Notes under the pieces: model-generated
The model's input: only the letters and a program-made list of their open reading frames with translations
Database searches by the model: none
Told to the model about the DNA's origin: nothing
Position numbers and translations under genes: made by a program
Assembly (NCBI GenBank): GCA_025200525.1
Contig: CM045761.1
Coordinates: 205,254,254-205,318,253 of the forward strand
Source: Camellia lanceoleosa
Lineage: Eukaryota > Streptophyta > Magnoliopsida > Ericales > Theaceae
DNA: 64,000 nt
Direction of reading: 5' to 3'
Shown here: positions 1 through 10,756 of the stretch, piece after piece
How the letters are laid out: each line of letters begins with the position of its first letter
Position numbering within the stretch: position 1 is the stretch's first letter

Positions 1-2096
1 TTTGGCAAAGACACTTGCATCATAGCCATATTAAGCAAGCCCCAAAGGGCCAAGATGACTCAAAAGCAGTCCCAAGGCAGGTCAAAACAATGCCAAAACA
101 TGCATAGAGTAAAGCTAACACATGTTAGGATGGGAGGCATAAAGCATGGCGCATGCAAGGCCAAAGAGGAAGATTACACTACACATACCAAAACCAAGCA
201 TAAGATGACTTTAGCAACCAAAATTTGAGTTGTAACATGGTAAAATAACACCAAAAACATGCTGAGATGGTAGCCCAAAAGCTTAGGCAAGCATGCATGC
301 CAATTGGCTCATGATTGAGGCATAAAAGCATAATCCTCCAAAGCATTAAAAGAGTGATACACACGCTGGTATGGTGAAACATGCTCTGAAATCATATATC
401 AAATAATGCTAAAACATGCAAATAGCCCAAGCAATGCATGCTAGTAGACTCAAAACACAAAGCTAGTGGAGAGGCTTTACACTATGGCTATACAAAACAA
501 AGCATACATGATCATGACCACCCAAACCAAACCTAAAACATGTGAAATCATGGCAAAAGCATCTTTGAAATAGAGCCAAAACAAGTTAGAACCATAGGCC
601 AAAGTAGTAAGCATGCTAAGCTAGTGAGTGGAATTGCACTACAAGTGCAAGGAGCATACAAGGGGTAACCAAACCAACCCCAAACAGAGCTATATCATGG
701 CAAAACAAGGCCTGAAACATGCTAAGATAGGGCCCAAGAAGGTAGAAAAACATGCTTACTTGATAAGCCAATAACACATGCAAACAAGGTACAAAAGAGG
801 GGGACCACCCCCACCTATTTTGGGTCCCAAAACACACTTTCTACCACTGAAATTCCTTTGGAATTCGGTGGTGAAGAAACCAAACAAAGGTGACCTCAAG
901 GGCCTAAAAGGATAGCTCAAATCAAGGCAAAATAAGGCACAAAAGGGGGTAGACCACCCCCAACACCAATGAGGCCTCAAACAAACACTTTAAGCACTTG
1001 AAAATGAAGCTTTTTGCAGTTTAAAGTTAAGCGAAAAGAAGCATGCAAAGGTGGCCTAAACTTAATACAAAAACAAGCCTAAAAGGGGGTATATGCTTAC
1101 CCTTGAAGAACCACAAGAAAACGACCATACGAGGCAAAACCAAGCTTTTGAGCTTCAAACAAACCTCCAAGAATCTTAGCTCAAGAGTAAAGGTGTTTCA
1201 CTAGGTGTTTAGTGCAAAAGTGTGAACAAAACTCACTTAAAGGCACAAAATAGAACAAATATAGAGAGAGATGGAGAAATCAAGATAGAGATAGATATGT
1301 ATAGCCCTAAGCAAAATTTCTGAACCTTGAGCAAGAGGGAGGAGGCTCCTTATATAGAATTCATGTCTCAAGCTTGTTTGACAAGCTAGAGGCTTGAAGC
1401 AATCCTTTATACACGTGTATGGAGGATGCCTACATGCTCAACGGTGGCAAGGAAAATATTTGTAGAAAATCGAGGATATCCGCAGACCCGATTAAAGTGG
1501 TCGGCCGATCACTCCCTCTAGTCGTCGACCACAAAAAGTGGTCTCTGAGGGACAAAAAAGTGCAAGAAGGAGATGGAGGGTTTGCACGGAGAGTAGAAGG
1601 TGGTGGCGGTGCCAACCACCTTAGGTGGTCCAAAGACCACCCACCCTAGCTGGCCGACCACCAAAAGTGGCTGGCACGGAAAAAAAGTCGTCTACAGGGA
1701 GAGAAACTGGTCTATACCCCTGTTCCACCTTCCAAGCAAAGGATAACAAGGTTTGATTAAAAAACAAACCAAAAAGGAAGCAAAACAAAGTCCATAAGGC
1801 GAGGCACTCAGTTGGAAGCCCCGAAAACTAGTCTACGGGCCACTACAAGTGGCCTACAAGAGGGAAAGGTAACCTACGGCTACAAAAAGTGGCCTACAGG
1901 CCTCTGTCTCCTTCTAAGCAAAGACAGCAAGGCATGGTCCAAAAACCAGGCCAAGAGGAGAAAGTTAAGAGGTTCCGAGACAAGGCGCTCAGCCGAAGGC
2001 TCTAGAAACTCAAAACGAGCACAAACATGCACAATCACCGAGTGCACAGACGATGACGTCTGAGTCTTAAGGTTGGTAAAAAATGGGGTATCTACA
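1..2096 (-). mobile_element. Inner nested long-LTR sequence (B2), truncated by window edge, copy 1
   Basis: Counterpart of 49681-51788, the right part of the inner nested sequence B2. No coding frame of interest. The right end reads ...tctaca and is followed by the target-site copy ctaac (2097-2101), as in copy 2. Orientation is called minus because a TATA-like box with a transcription-unit-like context lies on that strand (near 1347-1358). The stretch is rich in short degenerate repeats of the gcatgc and aaacatgc kind. Confidence 0.75.
1347..1358 (-). promoter_or_regulatory. TATA-like box in B2 (copy 1)
   Basis: On the minus strand the sequence reads tctatataagga, a plant-type TATA box about 740 bp inside the B2 terminus. 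The same motif occurs in copy 2 at 51033-51044. Role as an LTR promoter is inferred. Confidence 0.4.
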
Positions 2097-2767
2097 CTAA
2101 CTATGTTAGATGCCTAATGCAACATATGCAATAATACAATTAATAGGCTTGACTATCTAAGATGGCATATGAATGCAACAATTTGATAACATGCTTTGAA
2201 ACACGTATTCAAATAAGCGTATTAAAATACGATGCAGTTTGAATGACGCGCTGAGCCCGGTGCATGCAAGACAAATGAATGATGCAAATATGCAAGCATA
2301 AGGTATGCTAATCAAAATGTGCCTTAATCTAACTATCAAAGCGGGTAAATAAAATGGAGAAAGACATGGGGTTGGAAGACATGTACATACGCACGCACCC
2401 TTATTACAACATTGCGCCCTCTTACGGGAGGGTCTGAATGAATAAGCTAAGCTAAGCTAAGTTAAGCTAATTAAACTAATTAGACTAATTATTACAAAGC
2501 AAAATAAAGAAATAGCTAAGCTAAGCTACTTAATTATTACAACACTTAACTAATTAGCGACTAATTAATTAAATTACAAAACAAATGTTAACTAACAAGT
2601 AAAGCACTATACTACACTACCTCAGCTCTGTTTGAAGAAGTTGAACATGCATGCATTCGGTTTTCGCCCCGAAAAGCCCACCGGTTTGCTCTTGAGAGGC
2701 TCTGTTTGTAGGGTCACTCCAAGAACTCTCTGTTCCACCTTACTAATTCAATTCTGAGAAATGCACC

Positions 2768-2860
2768 GATTTGCCGCCATGATTGGTTATTCTTGCCGCC
2801 ATCTGCCTAAAGAGAGGCACTTAGGCCAAGGATAAAGCCTTGTCGACGCATTTGGTGTCT
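2768..2860. repeat. Short tandem-like GCCGGCC region, degraded in copy 1
   Basis: The aligned stretch of copy 2 (52468-52552) has four gccggcca motifs plus one cggccg. Here each of these is altered or shortened (gccgcc, gcctaa, taggcc, cgacgc), while the spacer sequence is conserved. See the finding on motif-biased differences. Confidence 0.6.
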
Positions 2861-4769
2861 TGAATCACCATTTTACCAGAGCTCAAGCAGAGAAAAATGG
2901 AGGGTCTCCCAAGGGTATGTCTGTACTGCACCCTCTCCTTATCATCTCAAAACATCAAAGGAGAGGATTGGGTCTAAAGCCACCAACCAAGCATTTTTGA
3001 TACATGATGTCCAAGGATCCAACTTGTACACATTCAATAAATGCACAAAACAAAGACTCAAGTCCACTACCTTATCATGGATGATCAAAGGCAATGGAGA
3101 CAAAGGGGATTGGCACACTTTCATCACTTTGAGTATGAAATGGACCAATCCACCTTGTGTTCAATATAACGTCCGATTGAACACAATGCAATGCAAATAC
3201 AACATGCTTATCTTGACATGTTTTGCTTGATTCAATTCTTGTTTACACATTTTAAGTTACCAAATCATTCTTTAATTAATTTGTCCAATGTGAAAGTCCT
3301 CTAATGAGAGAGAGATCAATCAAAAGATGACTTAAGACATGAGAAAGACCATGCCTTTAAGTAGGAGGAACCTTCAAAAGAAGGTTAAAGCCATTTAAGC
3401 ACAAGCCTCAATCCTAAGCTTAAACACAACTTTAAGACTAACCATTCCTCAAAACAAATAGAAAAATGAAGAAATGAGGGAGGTGACAGAATTTTAGTGC
3501 CGAAATGGCATGAAACACAAGACTCTAACATGCAAACAACTCAAGTACAACATGTTAGAGGACTTAAGCATTAAAACTAGTGAAGAGCTTTACACTAGGA
3601 CCATGCAATATCAAACTCAAATGGCCAAACCAGCCCTAGAAAGACCTTAAACATGCCAAAAGTGGCTAAAATGAAATTTGAGATGGTAGCATGAAAAGTA
3701 AGAAAGGCATGCTCATGTATTGGGCTACAAACAAGGCTCAAAGCACAACTCTCAAAAGCAATGAAAGAGTGGATATGTGAGAGTGTGACAAAGATATATA
3801 CACTAAAATTACATGACAAATGATACTAAAGCATGCAATCATCTCAAGCAAAACATGTTAGAGGCCTTGAAACACAAAGCTAGTGAAGACAATTTGCACT
3901 ATAGCTATACAAAACATGGCTCATATGACCAAGACCACTCTAAAAAGAGTTAAAACATGTCAAAACAGTAGCAAAAATGTCTGGAGTTAAGCTAACACAA
4001 GCTAGAATGATAGGCTAACTCATTAGGCATGCTAGGCTAGTAAACATAATTACACTACACGTATAAGAAGCAAGTAACAAGTGACTCAACCAGCCAAATC
4101 AGAGTTAAAGCATGTCAAATAAAGCCTAAAACATGCTTGAACTAATGTACAGAAAGGTCGAAAAGCATGCACATATGTTAAGCCATCAACACATGCAAAC
4201 AAGACACAAGGAGGGGAGGCCACTCCCTCCTATTTTGGACCTCAAATCATGGTTTTTGTCACTGAAAAACCTCTGGGTTTCAGTGGGAAAAGACCAAAAG
4301 AGTTGGTTTGAAAGGTGATGAAAGATGGCACAAAAGCCTCACAAGCCAAAGAGCCAAAAGGAGACAACCCCTAACTCACAAAGGCTCAAACCACCATTTT
4401 AGGATTTGAAAAATAGAACTTTTTACATGCCAAAACCAGCCTTGAAATGGTGGAAAAAGATGGCAAAGCAAGTATGAAAGACAAGCTTAAAGGGAGAGAG
4501 TTATACCTCTTGAAGCACAACACAACTTTAAACCCCAAGACCAAGCAAAATGACCTTCAAGAGCTCCAAGGAGGCTCCAAGAGAGCTTCAAGCAACCTCA
4601 ACCCAAAGATGAACCACTTTTGTTAAGGGTTGATAGGTTAAAGATTGATGTATGCAAGCTTCCAAGCATAAAAGCTTTAGAGAGAGAGAAATCTAGAGAG
4701 AGGATTAAAGAGAGAGGCTCCCAAACTTCTTCCTGAATTATTCTATCCTTTAAAACCATAGAGAATGGC

Positions 4770-4781
4770 CTTTATATATAG
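4770..4781 (-). promoter_or_regulatory. TATA-like box in B1 (copy 1)
   Basis: The minus strand reads ctatatataaag, about 980 bp inside the B1 terminus. It sits in the same relative context as the B2 box, which supports a shared LTR promoter. Copy 2 counterpart at 54482-54493. Confidence 0.4.
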
Positions 4782-4878
4782 AAAAACATGAGCTTTGGCC
4801 AAAAATATCAACCAATGGACAGTTGGAGCAGTGGGGAAACAGCTGGAGCTAAAAATCTACAAAAAATCTGATTTTTGA

Positions 4879-4974
4879 CACTAATGGCCGGCAGGGGATC
4901 ATTGGTGGCCAGTACTGATCATCAATGGCCGGCACTGCATCATCCATGGCCGGCACTCTTCACCAGTGGCCGAT
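4879..4974. repeat. Minisatellite of about 24 bp, five degenerate units (copy 1)
   Basis: Degenerate units with the core atcaatggccggcact repeat about five times within the B1 sequence. Copy 2 has the same array at 54591-54686. Confidence 0.65.
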
Positions 4975-5760
4975 AGAAAAATCTACTGTCCAGGTCCAAC
5001 TTCAAATGGGCATAACTCCTTCATCTGGACTCCTTTATAGGTCATTCTTGTGTCTAAATTGAAGCCCCGGAAGAAAGCTTTCCAATGGTGGTAGCCTCAC
5101 AAAAAAATTTCAAGTGTGCTAAGAGATATCTCTCTTTTAGTGAAGACTGCTCATTTCCAGCTCAATCGGATTGATGCCTAACTTCAACCAGCCATATCTC
5201 CTCCACTCGGACTCGGATTTAGGAGATTCTTGAGTGTAAAATGAAGCCCCAGAAGTCCCCTTTCCAATGGTGGTAGCCTCATAGCTTAAATCTAAGTGTA
5301 CAAAAGGATAGGCCTAATTTAGCGAGGGTTGCTCGACTTTTTCTTAACGGTTCATGCCCAACTTCTTCTCCAACTTGGTTTCTTCTCTCCTCTTCCATTT
5401 TCTTCAACCCCAAACCTCTAAACAAGATGTTTTAAAGATATTTTCAAAGAGTTCACTTCTCATTCATTCATTTCTACTTTGTCCTTGCTCGATTTACCAA
5501 AAAGCGCAACATTTAACGAAATGCGAGCCTCGGAATATCGTAGGAACTTTGTTTCAAAAAATATTTTGAAAGAGAGGGTTTTAAGGTCTAACATCTTTTT
5601 GGTCAAAAGGCGTTGGTCCAAAAAAGGGGTATAAGGTTGGGATTTGAAGCTCCTCTTTGCTAAAGAAATCGAATCTTTGCATTGCACAACTTTCATCACC
5701 AAGTAAATGATCAGAGGCCCCCAAGTCTTAAGGGCGGTAAAAAATGAGGTGTTTACTTGG

Positions 5761-6823
5761 GTTGGGCTTTCTTCAGCCTTTTTGGTTTCGACTTTGGTTG
5801 AAATTTGGGATGGTCTTTGGTTGTCTTGATGCGATTCGGGGATGTCGGCTAAAAGGTCGTTTGCAACAGCTTTCTTACGACCCATCTCAATGGTGATTGC
5901 AGTTCGATGTCAACATTTGCGTTGAGATTGAGGGATTAGTTGTGGAGCTAAGGTCAATGGCTATCCTGCTGGATCAAAGGTTGGCCCCTGATCTGGCCGA
6001 GGGGATAAAGTTGTTGAAGGAGTTGTAGTGGATGGAGGGGACTTGCTCTTGCTTTTTCTTGGGACATCGGGAAGTACAGATCTGTAAGTCGGGATAAAAT
6101 TCAGGAGCAGAGGAGCCTTACGCTGATTGATTGGCAAGTTCAACAGCTTCTTGAAGTCCTTGCTGGGAAAGAAGGACTTTTGAAAATCCTTTGGTGGTTG
6201 AGGAAGAGCTACGAAAAAAGCAGGCGTTGGCACATATATAGAAGGAACAAAGTGTTAAAGACTTGTGAGCAAGTAAGGTGACTCTTAGCTCTAACCATCA
6301 CCCTCTTTAAAAGCGGCTCATTTCGAGGATAGAGATGGAGGTCCTCATCTAGTGAGAATTCCCAGTTGCCCGTGACGATGAATAATCGTCCCCGGCACCC
6401 TTGTTGGAATCAGGGAGGTCGGCGATGAGTTTGTATTGGGTCGACCACGGCTAAAGATAATAGATATAGCCTTTCTCTGGCTTAAGGCCACACATGGTGT
6501 AGCAGTACTAGATATCGGCAAGAGTAACCCTAGCGTTCTCTTTTTTGGCTAAGGCTATTATGCCATTGATAACTCGGTAAGAGTTAATGGTGAGCTGCAT
6601 TGGGTTCAATTTGTAGTAATGGAGGACTTCTCGGAAAAGGATGTCAAGTGGAAACCTGAGTCCACATTCTGTGAAGGCTACGATAGGGAAGGGCATGAAG
6701 TTCTTGTTAGGCATGATGGAGTCTGCTCCCTACCAACTGAGATGAGCGTCGTGAGATGGAAAACTCCTGCCTGAAATATTCTAACTCAGTTGGGGTGTCT
6801 ACCTTATACCTCCACATACCCAT
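5761..6823 (-). pseudogene. Tat-element antisense ORF, N-terminal half, copy 1 (broken)
   Basis: The minus strand encodes the N-terminal half of the antisense ORF carried by some Tat-lineage Ty3/gypsy elements. The segment around 6508-6714 (PNKNFMPFPIVAFTECG..., then LDILFREVLHYYKLNP) resembles the putative gypsy-type transposon domain of plants. A Pro/Ser/Thr/Lys-rich linker follows around 5961-6200. In copy 2 a start in good context lies at 56525; the matching ATG here is at 6823. The frame is interrupted by indels in the first 100 codons and by an in-frame TAG after the domain. It ends where the B1 sequence inserted, at the cttgg target site (5756-5760). Function of these proteins is unknown. 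Confidence 0.7.
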
Positions 6824-7996
6824 GATGTCGGCTTAAGGGGAAAGTATTGGATTTCAGAATGAAGTATTTTGTAGGGGTTTAAGGGACCTCGGCTAAAAGC
6901 TGCAAGTGTGTCGCGACAAATTTTTTAGAAAGATCTAAGGGGAATTCGTTTCAGTTTTTCCTAAAATTCGTGAGTTCTACAACAAATCTCAAACCTAAGT
7001 CTATGTAAACAAGGATTGAAGGCAAGAATCTGGAAAAAAGACACAGAAAACAAAAACAAGAACAATGATTCAGAATCAAGAAAATTGATAAACTATCAAG
7101 AACATTGTGACAGAGTGTACAAGGGTGTGAGGCCAAAAACAGTGGCAAAATAAACAAGAGTGTGAGCAGTGTGTGTATATTCAAGAATGGATTGGGCAAT
7201 AACAAAGTCATAAGATAAACATGCCCTAATACATGATTGAGTTCATATACACAGATTTGTAATAAAAACATGAGCGAAGTCACAATAGCAGTACAAATGT
7301 GAGTTTGAAGTGAACCAAGAACTGAAACCCGGAAGAACAGTGGCTTACGAGAGAATGTGGGGCCAATCGAGGTTTGCGAAGTCGGGCGACAATAGCAAAA
7401 GCGGGCGGTGAAGACCGTGCGGAAGAGGTGAAGCAGAGCAAGGTGCGAGCTTGGAAAGCTTTAAGAAGAGCGGAAATGGCAATTTTAGAAAGAGAAAGCT
7501 TGAAGCCTGAGAAAACGGTGATGTGAAGTGAAAAGATGGAGAGAGAGGGAAGTAATTTTGTTGAAACACGAAATGGCAGCAAAATGGCAATTAGTGCACC
7601 TAGGACGACGTGCTTGTCAAACGGCGCACGCACGAGTGATGAGACTTAATGGCGCGTGTCGGGTACGGCTTAGTAGGGGAAAGACATGTGGCAGAAATGG
7701 TTGAAATATTGTGCGTGACAGCTCACACGCGTGTTGAAACTTTTGAAGTTCTTGGTTTAATGAAGCAAAGACCTCGGCTAGGAGGATGATCTCGGCTAAA
7801 TAATTTGAACCGACTTGGTTATTTGTTCTAAGGCATTGATGAAAACAGATTACAGGTCCTGGTCATATGGGGGCCAATGAATGATGACCTCGGTAATGAA
7901 GGATAAAGCGAGCTTAACCGATGTGCTAAGTGAAAGAAAGGATATAGGTTCCATCACGTCGGGATGTCGAGATAATAGAACCTAAGGGGCGGTTAA
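6824..7996. other. Noncoding Tat-element sequence between antisense ORF and 3' LTR (copy 1)
   Basis: No convincing gene. In this lineage the stretch would hold the 5' flank of the antisense ORF and the polypurine tract. A purine-rich run (cctaaggggcgg) lies just before the LTR at 7997. The short minus-strand frames here have low-complexity composition and no family resemblance. Confidence 0.5.
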
Positions 7997-8531
7997 TGGG
8001 GACATAATTTTTGAGCGACAACATGTGGCCGAGGTGGCGAAGTGTCACCGAGGTGCCACGGTCTGGTCATGGCGTTGAGGTAATCTCGGCTAAATTTGAG
8101 GTTATCTGCGAAGATACCGGAATCCGGGATAAACGGATAAGGGACAAGAGTCCTAGATTGGGAGAGGACTTCAATTTGGACAAAGGTAAGACTCTTAGAG
8201 AGTTTATCCCAATCTAACTGGGAGTCTAGGATTAGCATTGAGACAAAATCCATTAGAGCTAGGCTTCTATTAGGATTAGGTCAGTGTTGGCTATAAAAGA
8301 GAGGCACCATCATAGGTCCAAGGTATCCAAGGTACGCTTTTTATATTCTGAATAGTGAGTTAAGCACTTTTGCTATCTTTGAGAGATAACTGACTTGATC
8401 GTCGGAGGGCCTCGGGTGGGCGAACCATCGTAGGAATCTCTTCTTTCTGTGACAGGTCGTTCAAACTTAATCTATTTTACCGGTACTCCCCAACTGAATA
8501 CCAGTTTGGCAGTGTGGTCAGAAATTGACTC
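7997..8531 (+). repeat. 3' LTR of Tat-lineage element, copy 1
   Basis: Starts tggggacataattttt and ends near gactc. It is colinear with the 5' LTR at 37532-38053 (roughly 90 percent by eye) and nearly identical to 57716-58256. The sequence beyond the end is unrelated to the primer-binding region after 37532-38053, so this is the outer boundary of the element. A TATA box lies at 8291. Confidence 0.85.
8291..8299 (+). promoter_or_regulatory. TATA box in Tat 3' LTR (copy 1)
   Basis: ctataaaag, conserved in all three LTR copies (also 37826 and 58015) with the same downstream sequence agaggcacca. It marks the U3/R boundary region. Confidence 0.6.
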
Positions 8532-8931
8532 TCCTTTTTTTAGTTGCACTTTGCATCATGTGTCTTTGGGGTTACGCTACCCTCTACATGTTTTTTTTTG
8601 TTAGATTTAATGTATAAAGAAAGAGAGTAAATAAATTATGTATACTGATGTTGTTGATGTATTGAATGTGCACTTTGAATCAATTACAATCAATTACATG
8701 GTCTCCTTTATATGTAGGAGATTAGCATACACACTAATGGACTGTATGGCGGCGACAAAGGAAAGGAACACTAATTATTACAGCTATTAAAGCAACAATC
8801 ACTAGCATTATAAAAGCAACAATCCTAACATATAATAATATACACTAACACTTTTTTTTTAAATTCAGCTTCTGGTGTTTGTAAATTGTGGGGTTGTTAC
8901 ATTGTATTTGTAGCGGATTCGTTAGGGTACA
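8532..8931. other. Unassigned AT-rich sequence right of the Tat LTR (copy 1)
   Basis: No gene or named repeat recognised. It has a T-run near 8589 and a pyrimidine tract plus tgtttgtag just upstream of the small ORF at 8932, compatible with an intron end or 5' leader. Confidence 0.4.
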
Positions 8932-9066
8932 ATGGAGAAGACGCACTTATGGGATTTGGACTGTTTAAAGCATGCTCTTATCCTTTTCAATGATTTTGCT
9001 GCTGTTTTCATCCGAATTCTTATAATAATGCTGAAGGAATCTGTGAAGAAGAATAGAAGGTGTTGA
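8932..9066 (+). CDS. Small conserved ORF, 44 codons, unknown (copy 1)
   Basis: ATG to TGA, 44 residues beginning MEKTHLWDLDCL and ending with a basic KKNRRC tail. The middle (about residues 13-35) is hydrophobic, LILFNDFAAVFIRILIIML, suggesting a short membrane or amphipathic segment with a positively charged C terminus. I do not recognise the family. Copy 2 (58674-58808) has the same length and frame with one visible change, W8 to G, even though neighbouring noncoding sequence carries indels. A tail-anchored microprotein is a guess; it may also be a terminal exon of a larger gene or a chance frame. Confidence 0.3.
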   Translation: MEKTHLWDLDCLKHALILFNDFAAVFIRILIIMLKESVKKNRRC

Positions 9067-9291
9067 ATTTGACCAAGCACCCAGGCAACCAACCAAGGAA
9101 GATGTTTTTTCAGTTGTCTATTATATCAACTTGTGGCGCAAAGGGCTGTGAGTGCAAGCATATACCTGAAAAGAGTTGTAAAGAAATGGAATGTTCAAAT
9201 GACAAAACATCCACACTAGATCAAATTAGTTTGTTTAATTCTACGTATCTAAATTGCATGCAGCATTCAATCAGGGCCGACGCCAGCATGT

Positions 9292-9320
9292 GCTTGATGG
9301 GGTCCCATTCCCCATCAAGC
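9292..9320. other. Perfect 11-bp inverted repeat (hairpin)
   Basis: gcttgatgggg and ccccatcaagc are separated by a 7-bp loop. The same hairpin exists in copy 2. No terminator or gene adjoins it; it may be the end of a small repeat, since accccatcaaatt recurs at 9393. Confidence 0.5.
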
Positions 9321-10281
9321 AAACAAAAATTAAAAAAAAAAATTTATTGTTAATATTTTGTATTATATAATTTGATTCTTTTACAAAATTAAGGACCCCA
9401 TCAAATTAAAAATTAAAAATGTTTAATACAATAGTAATACTATCTCATTAGTATCATCATCTAATACCATTTTGTCATTTACCTTATCATGTATACGTGA
9501 AAGGAAATTATTCAATATTTCCGGAATATTATATCTGTACTCTTTAACCAATCATTATTCAATATGCCGCTCATGTTCCCCAATCATCCAACATAATATC
9601 CCACCTGTCCATTTTCTCAACCAATCACAATACTATAGAATATCACGTATTTATATTTCAAAATTACTAAATAATTATCCATATGTGAAAATATAGTTAT
9701 GTTATGAGTAGAGTTCACTCTCCACATGTAAATTTGTTGTTGGTAGGTAATATTATGTGTCAATAGTGATATTGTATCACCGTGACACTAAATTTTCTTG
9801 TATTTTGTAGCAGTTTTTAAAAATAATTTTGAATTTTCATATTGTTGGTCTTTATTGAACTTTTAAAAATTTTAAGCAGATTTTTTTGACTTTTAATTCA
9901 TTTAATTTAGATACACATAAAAAATAAAATATTTGTGATTTTTTAAATTACTAAATATAAAAATTACAAAATTTCAGGATATTTTTCACAAATTTATTTT
10001 TTTAAGTGCATCTAAAAATGAATAAATTATATATAAAAAAGATTACTAAAGACAACAAAAGGTCCATGAGGAACCGAGGGTAGTAAGGGTTTTGCAGATT
10101 AGCGTAGGCTTTCTATTCGGTCCAAAAAAAAAAAAAAAAACTCAATAAATGTTCTTTAGTTTACAAAAAAATTATTTTTAAAATTTACAAAAGCTTATGA
10201 AATGACCGTATTTATAAAAATATCTAGAGTCGCCAATGCATTCAATCATAGGTCTTTCACAATGATATTACCTATACATTA
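9321..10281. other. AT-rich intergenic sequence (copy 1)
   Basis: Long A and T runs, and no supported gene. It lies between the small ORF and the 3' end of the UGT gene. Copy 2 matches at 59050-60027 with only homopolymer differences. Confidence 0.5.
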
Positions 10282-10448
10282 AGAGAAATGTTAGGGATCA
10301 TGAAAAATTTTTCATAAAAATGATCATGAAGGATTTGTGACTCTTTAGATTACCTTGATTAATGTGTGGTGTTTTATTCTAAATGTAATCGGTCACAAAT
10401 CTTTCATGATCATTTTCATGAAAGACTTTTCATGACACCTAGCATTCG
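10282..10448. mobile_element. MITE of 167 bp, hAT-like by target-site length
   Basis: The element is mostly one long imperfect inverted repeat: gagaaatgttagggatcatg at the left end pairs with the complement of the right end (catgacacctagcattcg). It is flanked by an 8-bp direct repeat, atacatta (10274-10281 and 10449-10456), the target length typical of hAT transposons. Copy 2 has an empty site near 60028 (one base shorter than expected). It shares the central gattaatgtgtggtgtttta with a related but interrupted copy near 18870. Confidence 0.85.
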
Positions 10449-10756
10449 ATACATTAACTGTATTTAATTATGAAGGTTTTTAGTCAATTCTTGGATGTGT
10501 TAATAGTTGGCCAGTTTACTTGAGAGATTTGGAGATATATATGCTTTACAACAATGTACAAGAATTCATGAGCACAGTGCATCTATGAACAATAATTCCT
10601 CAACTTCGAACTACATAATATAGAACAATCACAATATAAGAGATTTTATTATAGCAAAGCAGGCCTTGTCCAAGCTTTATATGAGCAAACCTCAATAACC
10701 AAATTACATAACATCCTAGTGAAGAAAAAAGTGGAAGCTTAAATTGAAAATCAAAA

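Larger units (their letters stand above)
2097..5755 (-). mobile_element. Outer nested long-LTR sequence (B1), right part, copy 1
   Basis: Counterpart of 51789-55467. It is related to B2: similar leader blocks (catgcaagacaaatgaatga, the forest of ctaagctaa motifs) and a similar right terminus with taaaaaatg(a/g)ggt. It ends against target-site copy cttgg at 5756-5760 inside the antisense ORF of a Tat element. It contains no protein-coding domain I can recognise. The sequence and TATA position suggest a solo LTR read on the minus strand. Confidence 0.7.

Noticed and set aside
5460..5755. The extension of the antisense ORF frame into B1
   Set aside because: Accidental readthrough across an insertion boundary; the real ORF stops matching at the cttgg target site.
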